This document shows positions 39,461 to 49,825 of a stretch of 64,000 nucleotides of DNA, piece after piece. The notes beneath the pieces were generated by a model that was not told the origin of the DNA, searched no databases, and worked only from the letters and a program-made list of their open reading frames with translations. Within the stretch, counting starts at the first letter, position 1; every line of letters begins with the position of its first letter. The DNA is from UTCFX2 sp963788305. Lineage in GTDB: Bacteria > Chloroflexota > Anaerolineae > Anaerolineales > UBA4823. The stretch lies in NCBI GenBank assembly GCA_963788305.1, contig CAWBGK010000003.1, positions 62,001 through 126,000 on the forward strand, read 5' to 3'. The translations under genes were made by a program, and so were the position numbers.

Positions 39461-41916
39461 CTATTTGATCGTGATGGTATGCGTGGTGGTTACGGTCTTT
39501 CCGTTGTCATCCATCACGGTCAGTGTAACGGTATAGGTACTTGGTTTTTCATACTGGTGCTGGACGGTCATACCGGTGCCTTTTCTACCGTCCCCAAAGT
39601 CCCAGGCATACCCGATGATGCTTCCACCAGAGGTGGAGCTGCTGGCTTCAAACTTGATCGGTTGGTCGACAGCCCCTTCAGTGGGAGCCTTGATAACCGC
39701 CTCGGGAGCAGCCGGTGGTTTTGCGGTCGGTTCCTCGGTTGGAGTGGGTTGTTCAGTCGGCTCTACCGTTGGCTCTGCAGTGGGTTTTTCGGTCGGCAGG
39801 GGCTCGACCGTCGGCCCCGATATCGGCACGTAGGTCGGCGTTGGGGTCGGGGGGATTGCTGTTGGTCCGGGGGGAAGTGGCGGGAGCGGCGTGGGGGGCA
39901 CAATCGGTACCAGTGGAGCCGGTGAGTTGTAGAAGACCAGCAGCCCGCTGCGCGTGCCGATCAGCAGCTGATTGGAAGCCAAGCTGAAGCTGTTTGCAGT
40001 CTGCAAGGCCGCCAGATATGCAGCTTCCTGATCCATCACCCCCGGCGGCTCTGGGCATAGGCTCATGGACGAAGCGATCTGGCCAAGCTGCAGTGAACCC
40101 GTGATCGGGGCGTTGTAGGTATTGCAGCCCGCGTTACCCGAGATCGTGCCAGTTTGTCCGTCGGCGTTGATGGCGAATTCTGCGGTGGTCTGTGTACCCG
40201 GCAAAACCGGCCTTGGGCCGATCATCACCAGCCACCAGCGGGTGCCGTTCAATGGGGTAAGCGGTCCTCCGCTGGGCGGGGGCGTCACCTGTGGCACATA
40301 GGCAGTAAAGTTGAGCGCCTGCCGGCCCTCGTCGTAAGGGATTTGCAGTGTATTTCCCAGGATGCGGTAGGTGGATGCGGCGTTCAAGCCCAGGAAGAAC
40401 TGCTGCTCCTGCTCCCAGAAGGACGTCGGGCAGTTAGGGTTGTTAGTCTTGTTGGGCAGGTTGACCTTGAGCTCGTTCAGGTTAGCCAGGTAGGCAGCGT
40501 TGTAGTCGTTGCAGCCCGTAGAGCCTATGATCAGACCGGAGGGTCCTCCTTCCTGGGGAGTGAACTGGGCGGTGAAATCCCCACCCTGGGAAGGTATCGT
40601 GGGGCTGTTTACATCACCCATGGATGTCAGGCGCCAGGCAGTGCCTTCCAGGGGGGCGCGGTTGGCGCTGAACGTCAGCACCCCCTTCTCGGAGGTGATC
40701 ACCAGCGTCTCGCCATATACCTGGTAGCTCTTAGCAGCTTCCAGAGTCTCCAGATAAGTGGCCTCAGCCTGCAACACATTATCAGGGCAGCGAATCTGGG
40801 TCGCTGACAGGTCGTCAATTTTGAGCACCTGCTGGTCGAGGCTGTAGCTGCCGCTATAGTTGTTGCACATGGCGACGCCGCCCAGCTTCCCGATGCCAGG
40901 CTCCGTCCCGGGCTCGAACAGGGCGGTGGTGGGTACCAGGCCTAGCCGGTTCACCTCGCTGTTTACAGTCACCAGCGTCCAGAGCACATTTTCAATGGGC
41001 ATGTGCTGCGAAGTGAAGCGAAGCACTCCCTGTCCACCGCCGTAAGTGATCTCCAGGGTTCCATCGTTTATGGTGTAGCTTCCGGCTTCCGTCAGAGCTT
41101 GCATGTAGGCGGCTTCCTGCTCCATGCCTTTGGTGCAAGCTCGCATCGTGCTGGCGGGCATTTTGATTGCTATCCGGCCATCTTTGGCGACATACGAGGT
41201 CGTATAGAAGTTGCAGCCGGCTGCGCCGCTCAGGATTCCCTCTTCGGAGAACTGGGCGGTGATCAGTGTGCCCGCCTCCGGAGCCGATGGATTGTCGGGT
41301 TTGCCGAATGATTCCAGCACCCACAGTGTGTCCACCAGCGATTTCTGGCTGGGCGTATACACCAGCTTTTTTTCATATACCGAGCTGGAGTCGTAGAAGA
41401 TCTCGAGGCGGCCTGGGGGGTGAAGGCGATCTTATAGGCGCTTTGCAGCGCTGCCAGTAGGATCGCTTCCTGGTTCATGCCCTGCTCGCAAGCCATCATT
41501 GTGGATCCAAGCGGGCCAATCTTGATCTGTTCGCCATTCATTTCGTACGAGCCGAAGAAGTTGTTGCATCCAGCTGAGCCGTTCAGACTGCCGTCTTCCG
41601 CAAACTGCGCCGTTACGGTGGTGCCCGGTTCGATAACAGTCGGATTGCCGGCGTCGCCGTAGCCGAGCAGCAGCCAAAGTGGTCCGACCAGCTGGGCCGA
41701 CAGGTCCACCTCCGGTGCGCTTGCGACGACCGGCTCGGCGGTGGACTGCGGCTCCGGCTTGGTGGTGGTCGTGGCTGCAGGCGGTGGGGTTGGCGGGGCG
41801 GGGGGCTCCGTGGGCGCCGGGGCAGGTTGGCAGGCGGATATCAGAAGGGTAAATATCAAGCATAGACTACTCCCCAAAGCAATGTGAGAGGTTGTCATTT
41901 TTATATTGTTACTCAT
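39461..41916 (-). CDS. Lipoprotein with five META domains and a C-terminal PKD domain, one frameshift
   Basis: About 818 residues after repair. The start at 41916 has GGAGGT 7 nt upstream; a hydrophobic signal ends in a LISAC lipobox, followed by a Pro/Thr linker. Five META (HslJ-like) domains each contain a GNxGCNxY-type core: SLNGSAGCNNFFGSYEM, ILSGAAGCNFYTTSYVA, KLGGVAMCNNYSGSYSL, GLIIGSTGCNDYNAAYL and TISGNAGCNTYNAPITG. Each has a downstream Cys. A Pro/Thr/Glu linker leads to a PKD domain (IIGYAWDFGDGRKGTG, PSTYTVTLTVMDDNGKTV). The frame breaks near 41415 between META 1 and 2. Paired Cys per domain suggest disulfides in an exported multidomain protein. Confidence 0.85.
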
Positions 41917-42078
41917 CACTCATACCTCCATGTAGTTATTCAACTTAGAAAACTCGGGTACAAACATCAAATTACGGGCTTTGTTGACCTTCCCAAGCCT
42001 ATACCTCCTGGATCAAATTCACTTTATAGCTGCACGGTACACGAATAAAAATTATCGGTTGACTGCAACAGGATTGCG

Positions 42079-43296
42079 TCATGGTTCCACTTGTTGTGTA
42101 TCCCTTCGAAGGCGAGCAGAAACATTTTTTGCCGCCGTTAGGAACATATGACCCATATTTTGATCTGTTTGCTTATCCTCTGCGATCAGCCCCAATTCTT
42201 TCAAATCGATTCGACCCTGTTGATCAAGGATCTCCAGGTCGGATCGCAGCATATATTTGGAATATACATCAATGCTGGTGACAAGCAAAATCATCACCAC
42301 TGGCCCATACAGGGCGCCGACGATTCCCATCACGCCCAGGCCGCCCAGTACACTCAAAATCACCAGTGCCGGGTTGAGCTGCGCACCTTTAGGGATTAGA
42401 TGCGGACGCAAGATGGTGTCGATATTGGCAATCAAAAACAGAAAAGCCACGAGCACGAAAACCCCTTGCCAGACATTTCCGTTGACGATCAAAAAGATCC
42501 CTACCGGCCAGGCTACCAGGGAAACGCCGATCATCGGCACCAGGGAAAGGAACATTGAGGCCAGGGTCAAGAACATCACGAAGGGCACGCCGGCGATCCA
42601 CAGCACCAGGCCCATCGCCAGGCCTGTCACGATGGCGATGACAAAATTGCCCTTGAACATGGCCTTGATCATGATGTCGATCTTATCCATGAACAACTGG
42701 GTGATCTCCGGTGGAAAAGGCACGATATCCAGGATGTCCTGCTTGCCGGGACGTTTGTAGCGCGGCAGAAGTACGTAAACGATCACCAATACCACCAGAC
42801 CGTTCATGAAAATCCCCGGCAGCGCGCGCCCCAGGCTGACCACAATGCCTCTCAGCCATCCGGCCAGCCAGGCGGTGACCTGGGCGATGGTCTCTGTGAG
42901 CTGAAGGTCTTCCAGGTGGACGTTCCCGGCCGAGAGCATGCGAATCACCTGCTCCAGCCAACTATTCACCCCGCTCATGGAGAGATCCAGGGTGGTGATG
43001 TCCAGACCGCTGAATAGCATCGCCGCCTGGCTGATGGCGCCGCCGACGATCAGCACCGCTGGGATGGCAATCAACAGGATAAAGATCATCATGGTCAGCC
43101 CGGTGGCTTTCCCTTCGCTCCCGTTGATCCATTTTTTATCCAGCAGCCAGTTGTAAAGTGGCTTGAGCAAGATCACCACTGCTACCGCCAGCAAGATGGC
43201 CTGGACAAATTGCCACACCAGGATCATGGTCAGGATGGCCAGGATCGCCACCATGCCAAAGAAAAATACTCTCTGCTTAACAATACGACCGTTCAT
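42079..43296 (-). CDS. AI-2E family transporter, copy 2
   Basis: Intact 405-residue AI-2E/PerM protein. Two N-terminal helices are followed by a loop with LEDLQLTETIAQVTAWLAGW, then the C-terminal membrane domain ALMGLVLWIAGVPFVMF-like with LTLASMFLSLVPMIGVSLV and DTILRPHLIPKGAQLNPALV (family signature near the end). Divergent from copy 1 at 6520-7623. It is 8 nt from the DUF4203-like gene upstream, so the two are probably co-transcribed. Confidence 0.85.
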   Translation of the reverse strand: MNGRIVKQRVFFFGMVAILAILTMILVWQFVQAILLAVAVVILLKPLYNWLLDKKWINGSEGKATGLTMMIFILLIAIPAVLIVGGAISQAAMLFSGLDITTLDLSMSGVNSWLEQVIRMLSAGNVHLEDLQLTETIAQVTAWLAGWLRGIVVSLGRALPGIFMNGLVVLVIVYVLLPRYKRPGKQDILDIVPFPPEITQLFMDKIDIMIKAMFKGNFVIAIVTGLAMGLVLWIAGVPFVMFLTLASMFLSLVPMIGVSLVAWPVGIFLIVNGNVWQGVFVLVAFLFLIANIDTILRPHLIPKGAQLNPALVILSVLGGLGVMGIVGALYGPVVMILLVTSIDVYSKYMLRSDLEILDQQGRIDLKELGLIAEDKQTDQNMGHMFLTAAKNVSARLRRDTQQVEP

Positions 43297-43304
43297 TGAT
43301 CCGG

Positions 43305-43895
43305 TTACCTGATGTTGACGTAGCGTCCACGAACCCTGCGGATCTCAAACTGCGCCAGGATGCCCGTGATGAGAAAAGTGACAAAGACCAGGAACGCCGG
43401 GGTGGTAAATGGAATCCGGGCGGACAGATAGTCCGGGCCAACGCCCATTGCTAGCGGGAAAAGATGTGCCAAGCCAAGCAGGATCGCATATGCGCCGGAT
43501 AGCGTGGTGGCCAGGATGATCACCCAATCGCCCAGGCGGTTGCCAAAGAAGCCAACTATGCCCGCGCCTGCAATAATTACAATCAGACCCAAAGCATCAG
43601 GCAACGAGATGGGTAACAGCGACAGGATGACAAGCGCCAGCATTGCCCCCAGGATGCCGCCGGCGAAATGAAGGATCATTTTTATCAGCATGTATCCGAC
43701 AAAGGCGATGATCCCGCCTGCCACTAGGCTGATCAGCAGGCGAGCAGCAACCGGTTGGGAGGAAAGCAGCCACATCGACAGGCTGAAGCCAAGGACGAAA
43801 CCTGCGACAGCCAGTGTAAAGCGGAATAGCATCCCTCCGTAGACCAAGAGGAAAACCCCACTTACCATCAACAAAATATCTAACAAGAATATCAT
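43305..43895 (-). CDS. DUF4203-like polytopic membrane protein
   Basis: A 196-residue protein with about seven hydrophobic segments and a repeated Gly-rich pattern (GGMLFRFTLAVAGFVLGFSL, VGYMLIKMILHFAGGILGAM, GIVGFFGNRLGDWVIILATT), like the TMEM198/DUF4203 fold. It ends with a basic tail FEIRRVRGRYVNIR. Function unknown. Its operon partner is AI-2E copy 2. Confidence 0.65.
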   Translation of the reverse strand: MIFLLDILLMVSGVFLLVYGGMLFRFTLAVAGFVLGFSLSMWLLSSQPVAARLLISLVAGGIIAFVGYMLIKMILHFAGGILGAMLALVILSLLPISLPDALGLIVIIAGAGIVGFFGNRLGDWVIILATTLSGAYAILLGLAHLFPLAMGVGPDYLSARIPFTTPAFLVFVTFLITGILAQFEIRRVRGRYVNIR

Positions 43896-44068
43896 TTCTC
43901 CTCCAAATAAAATAACATAAGATTATCGGAATTTAAAAATAGGCGGCTTTCGAGTCGCTTCATAAACAATTGAACCTGTTATTCACCCTTCAATGGACTG
44001 CTGAGCCAGGTTCTGGTCGCCGAATTGTGATTGGATCGGAGCTTTGTTTTTCTCATGACTTGGATCGT

Positions 44069-44737
44069 TCACAAATTCAATAAACCACTGGCACCCTGGT
44101 ACAAGAATAACAAACCAAAAACGAGCGAGACGATCATAACAATCTGGCGGTTATTACGGGTCAACCATGCTGATGCCTTCTCAAGAATGGCTTTAGATTT
44201 TTTAGGGATGATGACCCTGAAAATTATGGATAGTAGCAGCAGGGATTCAGCCAAAATCACGAAAAGCAGGTAAGCAATTGCGCCGGATGGTTGACCCAAC
44301 TGTGCTGCATCGATGATCCCAATCGCGCCGAGCGTAAAAACCCATGCCTTTCCACTAATTAACAGGATACCAAATCCAAACCCAAATGCCTTCAGCGGTG
44401 AAAGGCTGTCCATCATGGTCAACCACTTAGGGGGTGGAGAATCAGGGTCATCCTCTTTGCGCCACTGTTTGTATGCTGTAACCAGAAGCAAGATACCCAG
44501 CACCAGCTGCAGGGTTAAAACAACCGGACTTTTCCCGCCTCCTTCTTCCTTTACAAAGATCAGGCCAAAAAGCAAACCCTGGAGCAAACGCATGCACGTC
44601 ATACCACCGACATATGCCGTTGCCATTAGCACACCCTGCCGAGGCCGCTTAAGAAGCAGGATGTTGATGATATTTTGAATTGGAACCAGTGCACTGCCGA
44701 TGATAAATGGCAATAACGACGCGATTAAATAATCCAA
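44069..44737 (-). CDS. GAP/Sap-like family membrane protein (LysE-type fold)
   Basis: A 222-residue protein with six hydrophobic segments. The pattern SALVPIQNIINILLLKRPRQ, GFGFGILLISGKAWVFTLGA and the C-terminal repeat of helices fits the GAP (Sap, sulfolipid-addressing) family, which has a LysE-like arrangement. Members help export lipids or small metabolites in actinobacteria; here the substrate is unknown. Intact. Confidence 0.65.
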   Translation of the reverse strand: MDYLIASLLPFIIGSALVPIQNIINILLLKRPRQGVLMATAYVGGMTCMRLLQGLLFGLIFVKEEGGGKSPVVLTLQLVLGILLLVTAYKQWRKEDDPDSPPPKWLTMMDSLSPLKAFGFGFGILLISGKAWVFTLGAIGIIDAAQLGQPSGAIAYLLFVILAESLLLLSIIFRVIIPKKSKAILEKASAWLTRNNRQIVMIVSLVFGLLFLYQGASGLLNL

Positions 44738-44750
44738 TGGATACTCCTTT

Positions 44751-45125
44751 TTATCGAGTGCAGCCGCAATTTGGACGCCTTTCTAAATCCGGGCAGTTTG
44801 AGCTTACCGATCTTGGTATCAACACATCATCAACAAACAGAGTCCCACCCAGGAAAAAAGCCAATGCCACGGCAAACAGGGAACCGTTGTGGACTGCCGG
44901 CGGCATTAGGTTGGAAGCCACCAGCGCGGTGATGATCCCGCCTGCAAATTGCAATGCCGCGCTAACCATCCGGTATGGCACCTCAAATCTTGTCCCCGAC
45001 GGCGCTCCTAGAAAAGTCAGGAGCGCGGCCTCGGAAGAAATGATCAAAACTAGAACGAAGTCGTCTACAATCAGCAACAATGCATCAGGGACAACCAATA
45101 CCGGTGACTTTAGATTTATCGCGCC
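44751..45125 (-). CDS. Small membrane protein, ZIP-like C-terminal region, start unclear
   Basis: An open frame of about 120 residues following the AbgT stop, with no good ATG (a TTG near 45101 is possible). Features are LLIVDDFVLVLIISSEAALL, RFEVPYRMVSAALQFAGGII and ALVASNLMPPAV, then GSLFAVALAFFLGGTLFVDD. The VPYR...AALQFAGGI...MPPAV arrangement recalls ZIP-family divalent-metal transporters, which would make this an N-terminally truncated or frameshifted copy. Low certainty. Confidence 0.35.
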   Translation of the reverse strand, partial: GAINLKSPVLVVPDALLLIVDDFVLVLIISSEAALLTFLGAPSGTRFEVPYRMVSAALQFAGGIITALVASNLMPPAVHNGSLFAVALAFFLGGTLFVDDVLIPRSVSSNCPDLERRPNCGCTR

Positions 45126-45127
45126 TG

Positions 45128-46784
45128 TTACATGCTTACCGGATATCCTGGTCCGAGCGGGATGCCAAGTACAAACCACAGGATAAAAAAGATCAGCCAG
45201 GCGACCAAAACAATGGCGGCTATCGGCAGCATCAGCGCTACCAGCGACCCAACCCCCGGCGCTTTCGATAGCGCTGGGCGAAGACAACGATCACCGGGAA
45301 GTACACCATCAACGGCGTGAGCGTGTTGGGATCGGCGAGTCGCCAACGCGGTAGGCGGCGAACACCGTCTGCGCCGGCACACCCAACTGGATGAAGAGCG
45401 GCACGAAGATGGGCGCGAAGATTGCCCATTTGGCAAGCGAGCCCGGCATGATGAAGTCGAGCAACACGATCACCAGCACGAAGCCGATCAGCAGTGGGAT
45501 CGCCGGAATGCCGGCATTTTCCAGCCAGCCGGCCAGCGCAGTGGCGATGACGCTCGGCAGGTTGGAGTAGTTGAAGTAGGCGATGAACTGGCTGATCATC
45601 AACAGCACGAAGATCAGTCCGCCCAAGCCGGCAAAGGTCTTGACGACCGCGGCAATTATATCGTTGGGTCCTTTGTACTTGCCGACTGCCGAGCCGAAGG
45701 CAATGCCGGTATAGAAGCAGAGCATCACAATAAACAGCAAGCTGCCCATGAAGGGCGTCTGGCCGATGATGGCGCCCGTTTCGGGATCGCGCAGCGGCGC
45801 ACCCGGCGGCAGGGTGGCGAGCAGGACGATGCCCAGCACGACCAGGAAGGCGATCCCGGCCCGGCGCAGCCCACCAGCGCTTCGAGCGCCGGATCGATCT
45901 CGTCAGCCGCGGCAGCCTGTTCGGAGTGCCCGCTTCCGAGGGATCGTACTTGCCCAGGCGCGGCTGAACAGGCCCCGCGCACGATGACAAATCCGATGAC
46001 CACCGTCATCAGGAGGGCTGAGGGCTGCCTGGAAGAAGTAATCGGCCGTGATGGAGATCGGCGCGCCGCCGGCCAAGGCGATGGATTCATTGGTGATCTC
46101 GAACAGCATGGCATCGGTGGGCGTTGGAACCAGGTTGGCCATGAAGACGGCGGCGACCCCGCCAAAGCCAGCCGCCAGGCCGGCAATCGGGTGCCGCCCG
46201 ACGGCCAGGAAGGCCGCCGCGCCAGCGGAATCGGAGTAGGGTCGCCCGCGTCCGAGGCGACGCTCGAAAGCACGCCGATGAAGACGATAAGGTAGGCAAT
46301 TATGGCACGCGGGGCAACCTTGACCAGCTTGCGAGATCGGCGGCCATCAGTCCGCAACTCGGCCGCGCCCGCTCCCATCATGGCGATGAGCGTGACTGCC
46401 AGCAGGCGCCGAAGCCCTGGAAGTTCGGGACGAAGGAGGTAAACAGGAAGCGGATGCCATCGATGCTCAGCAGGCTCTCGATGGATATGGTCTGTTCCTT
46501 GATTTCGTATTCGACATCTTCGGTCCCCGCTCCTGACAGCGAGTATTCGCTGACGTCCTCGTAGAAGTCAGGCGTGGCCCTTCCACCGGGACCGGCACCG
46601 CAATCTGTTCGGTGACGCTGACGCCCAGGAGCGATAAGATCGCCGAGAGGACGATCACGCCGATCATCATATAGAAGAACATGAGCACCGGATGGGGCAC
46701 CTTGTTGCCTACCCGCTCTACGGTGTTCAGCAGTTTGTCCATGAATGATTGTTTTCCCGGATCGGCTTTAGGCTTTGCGGTCAT
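45128..46784 (-). CDS. AbgT family transporter, multiply frameshifted
   Basis: AbgT permeases import p-aminobenzoyl-glutamate or related dipeptides, and some export sulfonamides. The start at 46784 (MTAKPKADPGKQSFMDKLLN) has GGAGG close upstream. The N-terminus VERVGNKVPHPVLMFFYMMI is diagnostic, and the ORF at 45309-45839 holds PGAPLRDPETGAIIGQTPFM and AYFNYSNLPSVIATALAGWL. The C-terminal pieces end in LGPGYPVSM. At least four breaks occur, so as read no full protein is made. Followed on the same strand by M17 and M20 peptidases, which suits uptake and hydrolysis of aminoacyl-glutamates or dipeptides. Confidence 0.8.
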
Positions 46785-46825
46785 TGTTTCCTCCAATATT
46801 TAGTGAAGAATCTGGTAATCAATGA

Positions 46826-48292
46826 TTAGTTATATTCCCTGAGAAATTCAGCAAGCAGGCGTACTCCTACACCGGTCCCGCCGAACGTGTCGTAGGGCTT
46901 CGCTGGCCGGTCGACCCAGGCTGTGGCCAGCGACGTCGAGGTGTGCGAAGGGATAATCTCCGACGAAGGCGGCCAGGAATGCGCCTCGCCGGTGATCGAG
47001 CCGGCCGGACGCCCGAGGCAAGGTTCTTGGAGATCGGCGATCTCGCTCTTCACCATCTGGTGATATTCTTCCCAAGCAGGGGCGGCTGCCAGACGCGCTC
47101 GCCGCGGTCAGTTCGCCGGCGTGCTGAGTTCGGTCGCATCAGCACCTGGCCGGTTCCCATCATGCCGGTGGCGTGAGGCCCGAGCGCGATGATCATCGCG
47201 CCGGTGAGGGTCGCGAGCTCGATGATCGCGTCAGGGTTGTAGCGCTGAGCATAGTACAGGGCGTCGGCGAGGTGATCATCGGCCTTCGGCCGTCGGTATT
47301 AAGCACTTCGATGGTCTTTCCGCTCAGTGTTTTGACGATATCACCCGGCGATAAGCGTTGCTGCTTGGCATGTTTTCGGCGGCAGAGACGAGCCCAACCA
47401 CATGCAGCGGGAGATTTAATTCAGCCACGGTTTGCATTGCGCCAAAGACGGCAGCCGCGCCGCCCATGTCCGACTTCATTGTCTCCATCCCCTCTGGCGG
47501 CTTAAAGCGGAGCCACCAGAAGTCGAACGTCAACCCTTTGCCGACCAGACAAATCGTCGGGGTGCCTTTGCCAGCCTGGCCGTATTCCATGATGATAAAC
47601 CGCGGCTCGTGTTCAGAGCCTTTGCCCACCGCTAAAATTCCACCGAAGCCCTGCTCGCTCGACTGGGCCATGTTCAGAACGGTCACATTGAGACCCAGTC
47701 GATTTCCAAGCCTGAAGGCTTCTTCTCCCAGCTCTGGCGGATGCATCGCATAGCCTGGTCCGTTGACCAGAACACGAGCGAAGTTCACCCCTCGAGCAAT
47801 AGCCTGTCCGGTTGCGACCCCTGCGCCGGTCTTCTGATTTACTTTTGTGAAAACCGAAGCCTGCTCTACCTTAAATGTTTGCTCGTCACTTTAAACCGGT
47901 ACGGTAGCGCCAGAAGCGATAGGCTCCGAGCTCGATCCCCTCAGCAAATGCCTGTGCAGTCAGCTCGGGCTCAAGGGGCAGGTCACCGTTTACTCCAACG
48001 GTCACAGCAGTTATTTTAAGCTTTTGGGCTTCTTTAATGGCAGTGGCGCTTTCCCGCCGGATTGTCTCGGCTGTGGCTTTCGCACTGTCGCCCAGACCGA
48101 CCAGCAGCAGACGCCTGGCGCCAATCGCGCCAGCGGTAGAGTAACGGACTGACCGGCGCGCCCGCCAAAATCACCTGGCTCGAGCGATCCGGCTACCTCA
48201 ACGGGTAGCGGGATGTCTTCGAAGCAGCCACCGAGCACGGTCAGATTGCTGGCTTCCTGGAGAACATTACCAGTTTGAATTAAGATCTTCAT
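46826..48292 (-). CDS. Leucyl aminopeptidase (M17), multiply frameshifted
   Basis: Two-metal aminopeptidase that removes N-terminal residues from peptides. N-terminal piece KILIQTGNVLQEASNLTVLG; central piece FARVLVNGPGYAMHPPELGE, then CLVGKGLTFD and MKSDMGGAAAVFGAMQTVA, the M17 metal/catalytic blocks. The region around 47180-47320 reads EVLNTD and LAD-like residues of the NTDAEGR motif in broken frames. The C-terminus is PYDTFGGTGVGVRLLAEFL. Indels interrupt at about 47310, 47520 (inside the FDSGG motif) and 47800-48180. It lies between AbgT and an M20 peptidase. Confidence 0.78.
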
Positions 48293-48328
48293 CTCATGCC
48301 TTCCTTCATAAAGAAAATAAAATCTGCC

Positions 48329-49731
48329 TTAATCGCGTTGCGATCGTTTATCAGGCAATCGCGCCAACTCCTCAAGATACACGATGGCGGTCTCAATGCC
48401 TCGCTGGAACATCTCTATGCTGTAATGCTCATTGGGGGAATGCAAACCGTCGCTATCCAGCCCAAAGCCCATCATGACAACCGGGATTTTCAGCAAATTC
48501 GCGATGTCAGCCACAACCGGTATGCTGCCGCCGCCGCGGGTGAAAACCGGCGCGTGCCCCCAGGCTTTTTCGTAGGCGCGAGAAGCAGCCTGCATTTCGG
48601 GCAAATCGAACGGGATGAGGGCGGGCATGCCTTTCGTCAACAAGCTGACACGGACTTTCACCGTCTTCGGCGTGATGGATCCAATAAAATTCTTCAGCAG
48701 GGCATATATTTTGTCAGGATCCTGGTTGCCGACCAGGCGGACTGAGCTTCGCGCCTGCTTTCTGAGGGATAATCGTCTTAGGACCAGGACCGGTCCAACC
48801 ACTCCACAACCCGTTGATATCCAGCGTCGGGCGGGCAGAGATACGCTCGCGGATGGTGTACCTGGCATCGCCCCAGGTTGCCGGAACGCCCGTCGTCGCT
48901 TTATACTGCTCCTCGCTCGACGCGGTTTTGGCGATCATGTCTCGCTCCGCCTCTGTCAGCGAGACAACATCGTCATAAATCCCGGTACAGCGATGGTGTT
49001 GTCGGGATTGTAGAGCTTGCCGAGCATTTCAACTAACGCCAGGGCGGGATTATGCGCCGCCCCGCCCCACAGCCCGCTGTGCAGATCTTCCTTCGGTCCT
49101 TCGACTTCGATCTCAATATAGGTCATGCCGCGCAAGCTGTGCGTGATGGCGGGTTCTTCTATGATGCGCATGGAGGTGTCGCTGATCATGCATACGTCAG
49201 CTTTTAGCAGGTCAAGGTGTTCCTTGATGAAGGGCGTCAGGTTAGGCGATGAGATCTCTTCCTCCCCCTCCAACAGTATTTTTACATTGACCGGTGCTTC
49301 ACCGCCCATACCTGAGGATAGGATCGAGCGCTTTAATATGGATAAAGAGCTGGCCTTTATTATCGGTGGCACCACGGGCGTAGATCTTCCCGTCCTTCTC
49401 AACCGGTTCAAATGGTGGTGTGTCCCAGCCATCTTCCAGGGCGGCGGGGACGACATGCGTCATGACCGTAGACGGCGCGGACGGTTTGTCCGGGCCAGCA
49501 CCCAACCACTCGGCATAGACGACCGGTGGTCCCACGGTGGGCATGGTTTGTGCGTTCTGGAGACCAAGTCCACGCATGTCGTCTGCCAGCCGCTCAGCCA
49601 TGCGTTTTTGTTCGCCAGCATAGGCTGATCTGCGCTGAACTGGGGATGCGCAGCATCTCCAACAGCTCTTGTTGAAATCTCTCTGCATGAGCCCGTGAGT
49701 ATTTACGTGGAGCATCGCTTATCAATGACAT
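48329..49731 (-). CDS. M20 family metallopeptidase (dipeptidase-like), multiply frameshifted
   Basis: Zinc peptidase of about 460 residues after repair. The start at 49731 reads MSLISDAPRKYSRAHAERFQ, then LLEMLRIPS (typical M20 N-terminus). Catalytic elements are YARGATDNKGQLFIHIKAL (metal Asp), EGEEEISSPNL (catalytic Glu) and a dimerisation domain with EGPKEDLHSGLWGGAAHNPA. The C-terminal part has FTRGGGSIPVVADI and LHSPNEHYSIEMFQRGIE (last metal His/Glu region). Breaks lie near 49650, 49330, 48960 and 48750. The features are those of the ArgE/DapE/carnosinase-like M20 group. Confidence 0.82.
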
Positions 49732-49825
49732 AGGTTGATCCCTTTCTTCAACGATCCAATCAAAAATCTATTCTTAAGAACAGAGAAGCGGTTTGTCGCT
49801 TCCTAACCACATGAAAAGCTACAGC

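Noticed and set aside
39407..39925. Plus-strand ORF opposite the META/PKD lipoprotein
   Set aside because: Low-complexity antisense of the Pro/Thr/Glu linker.
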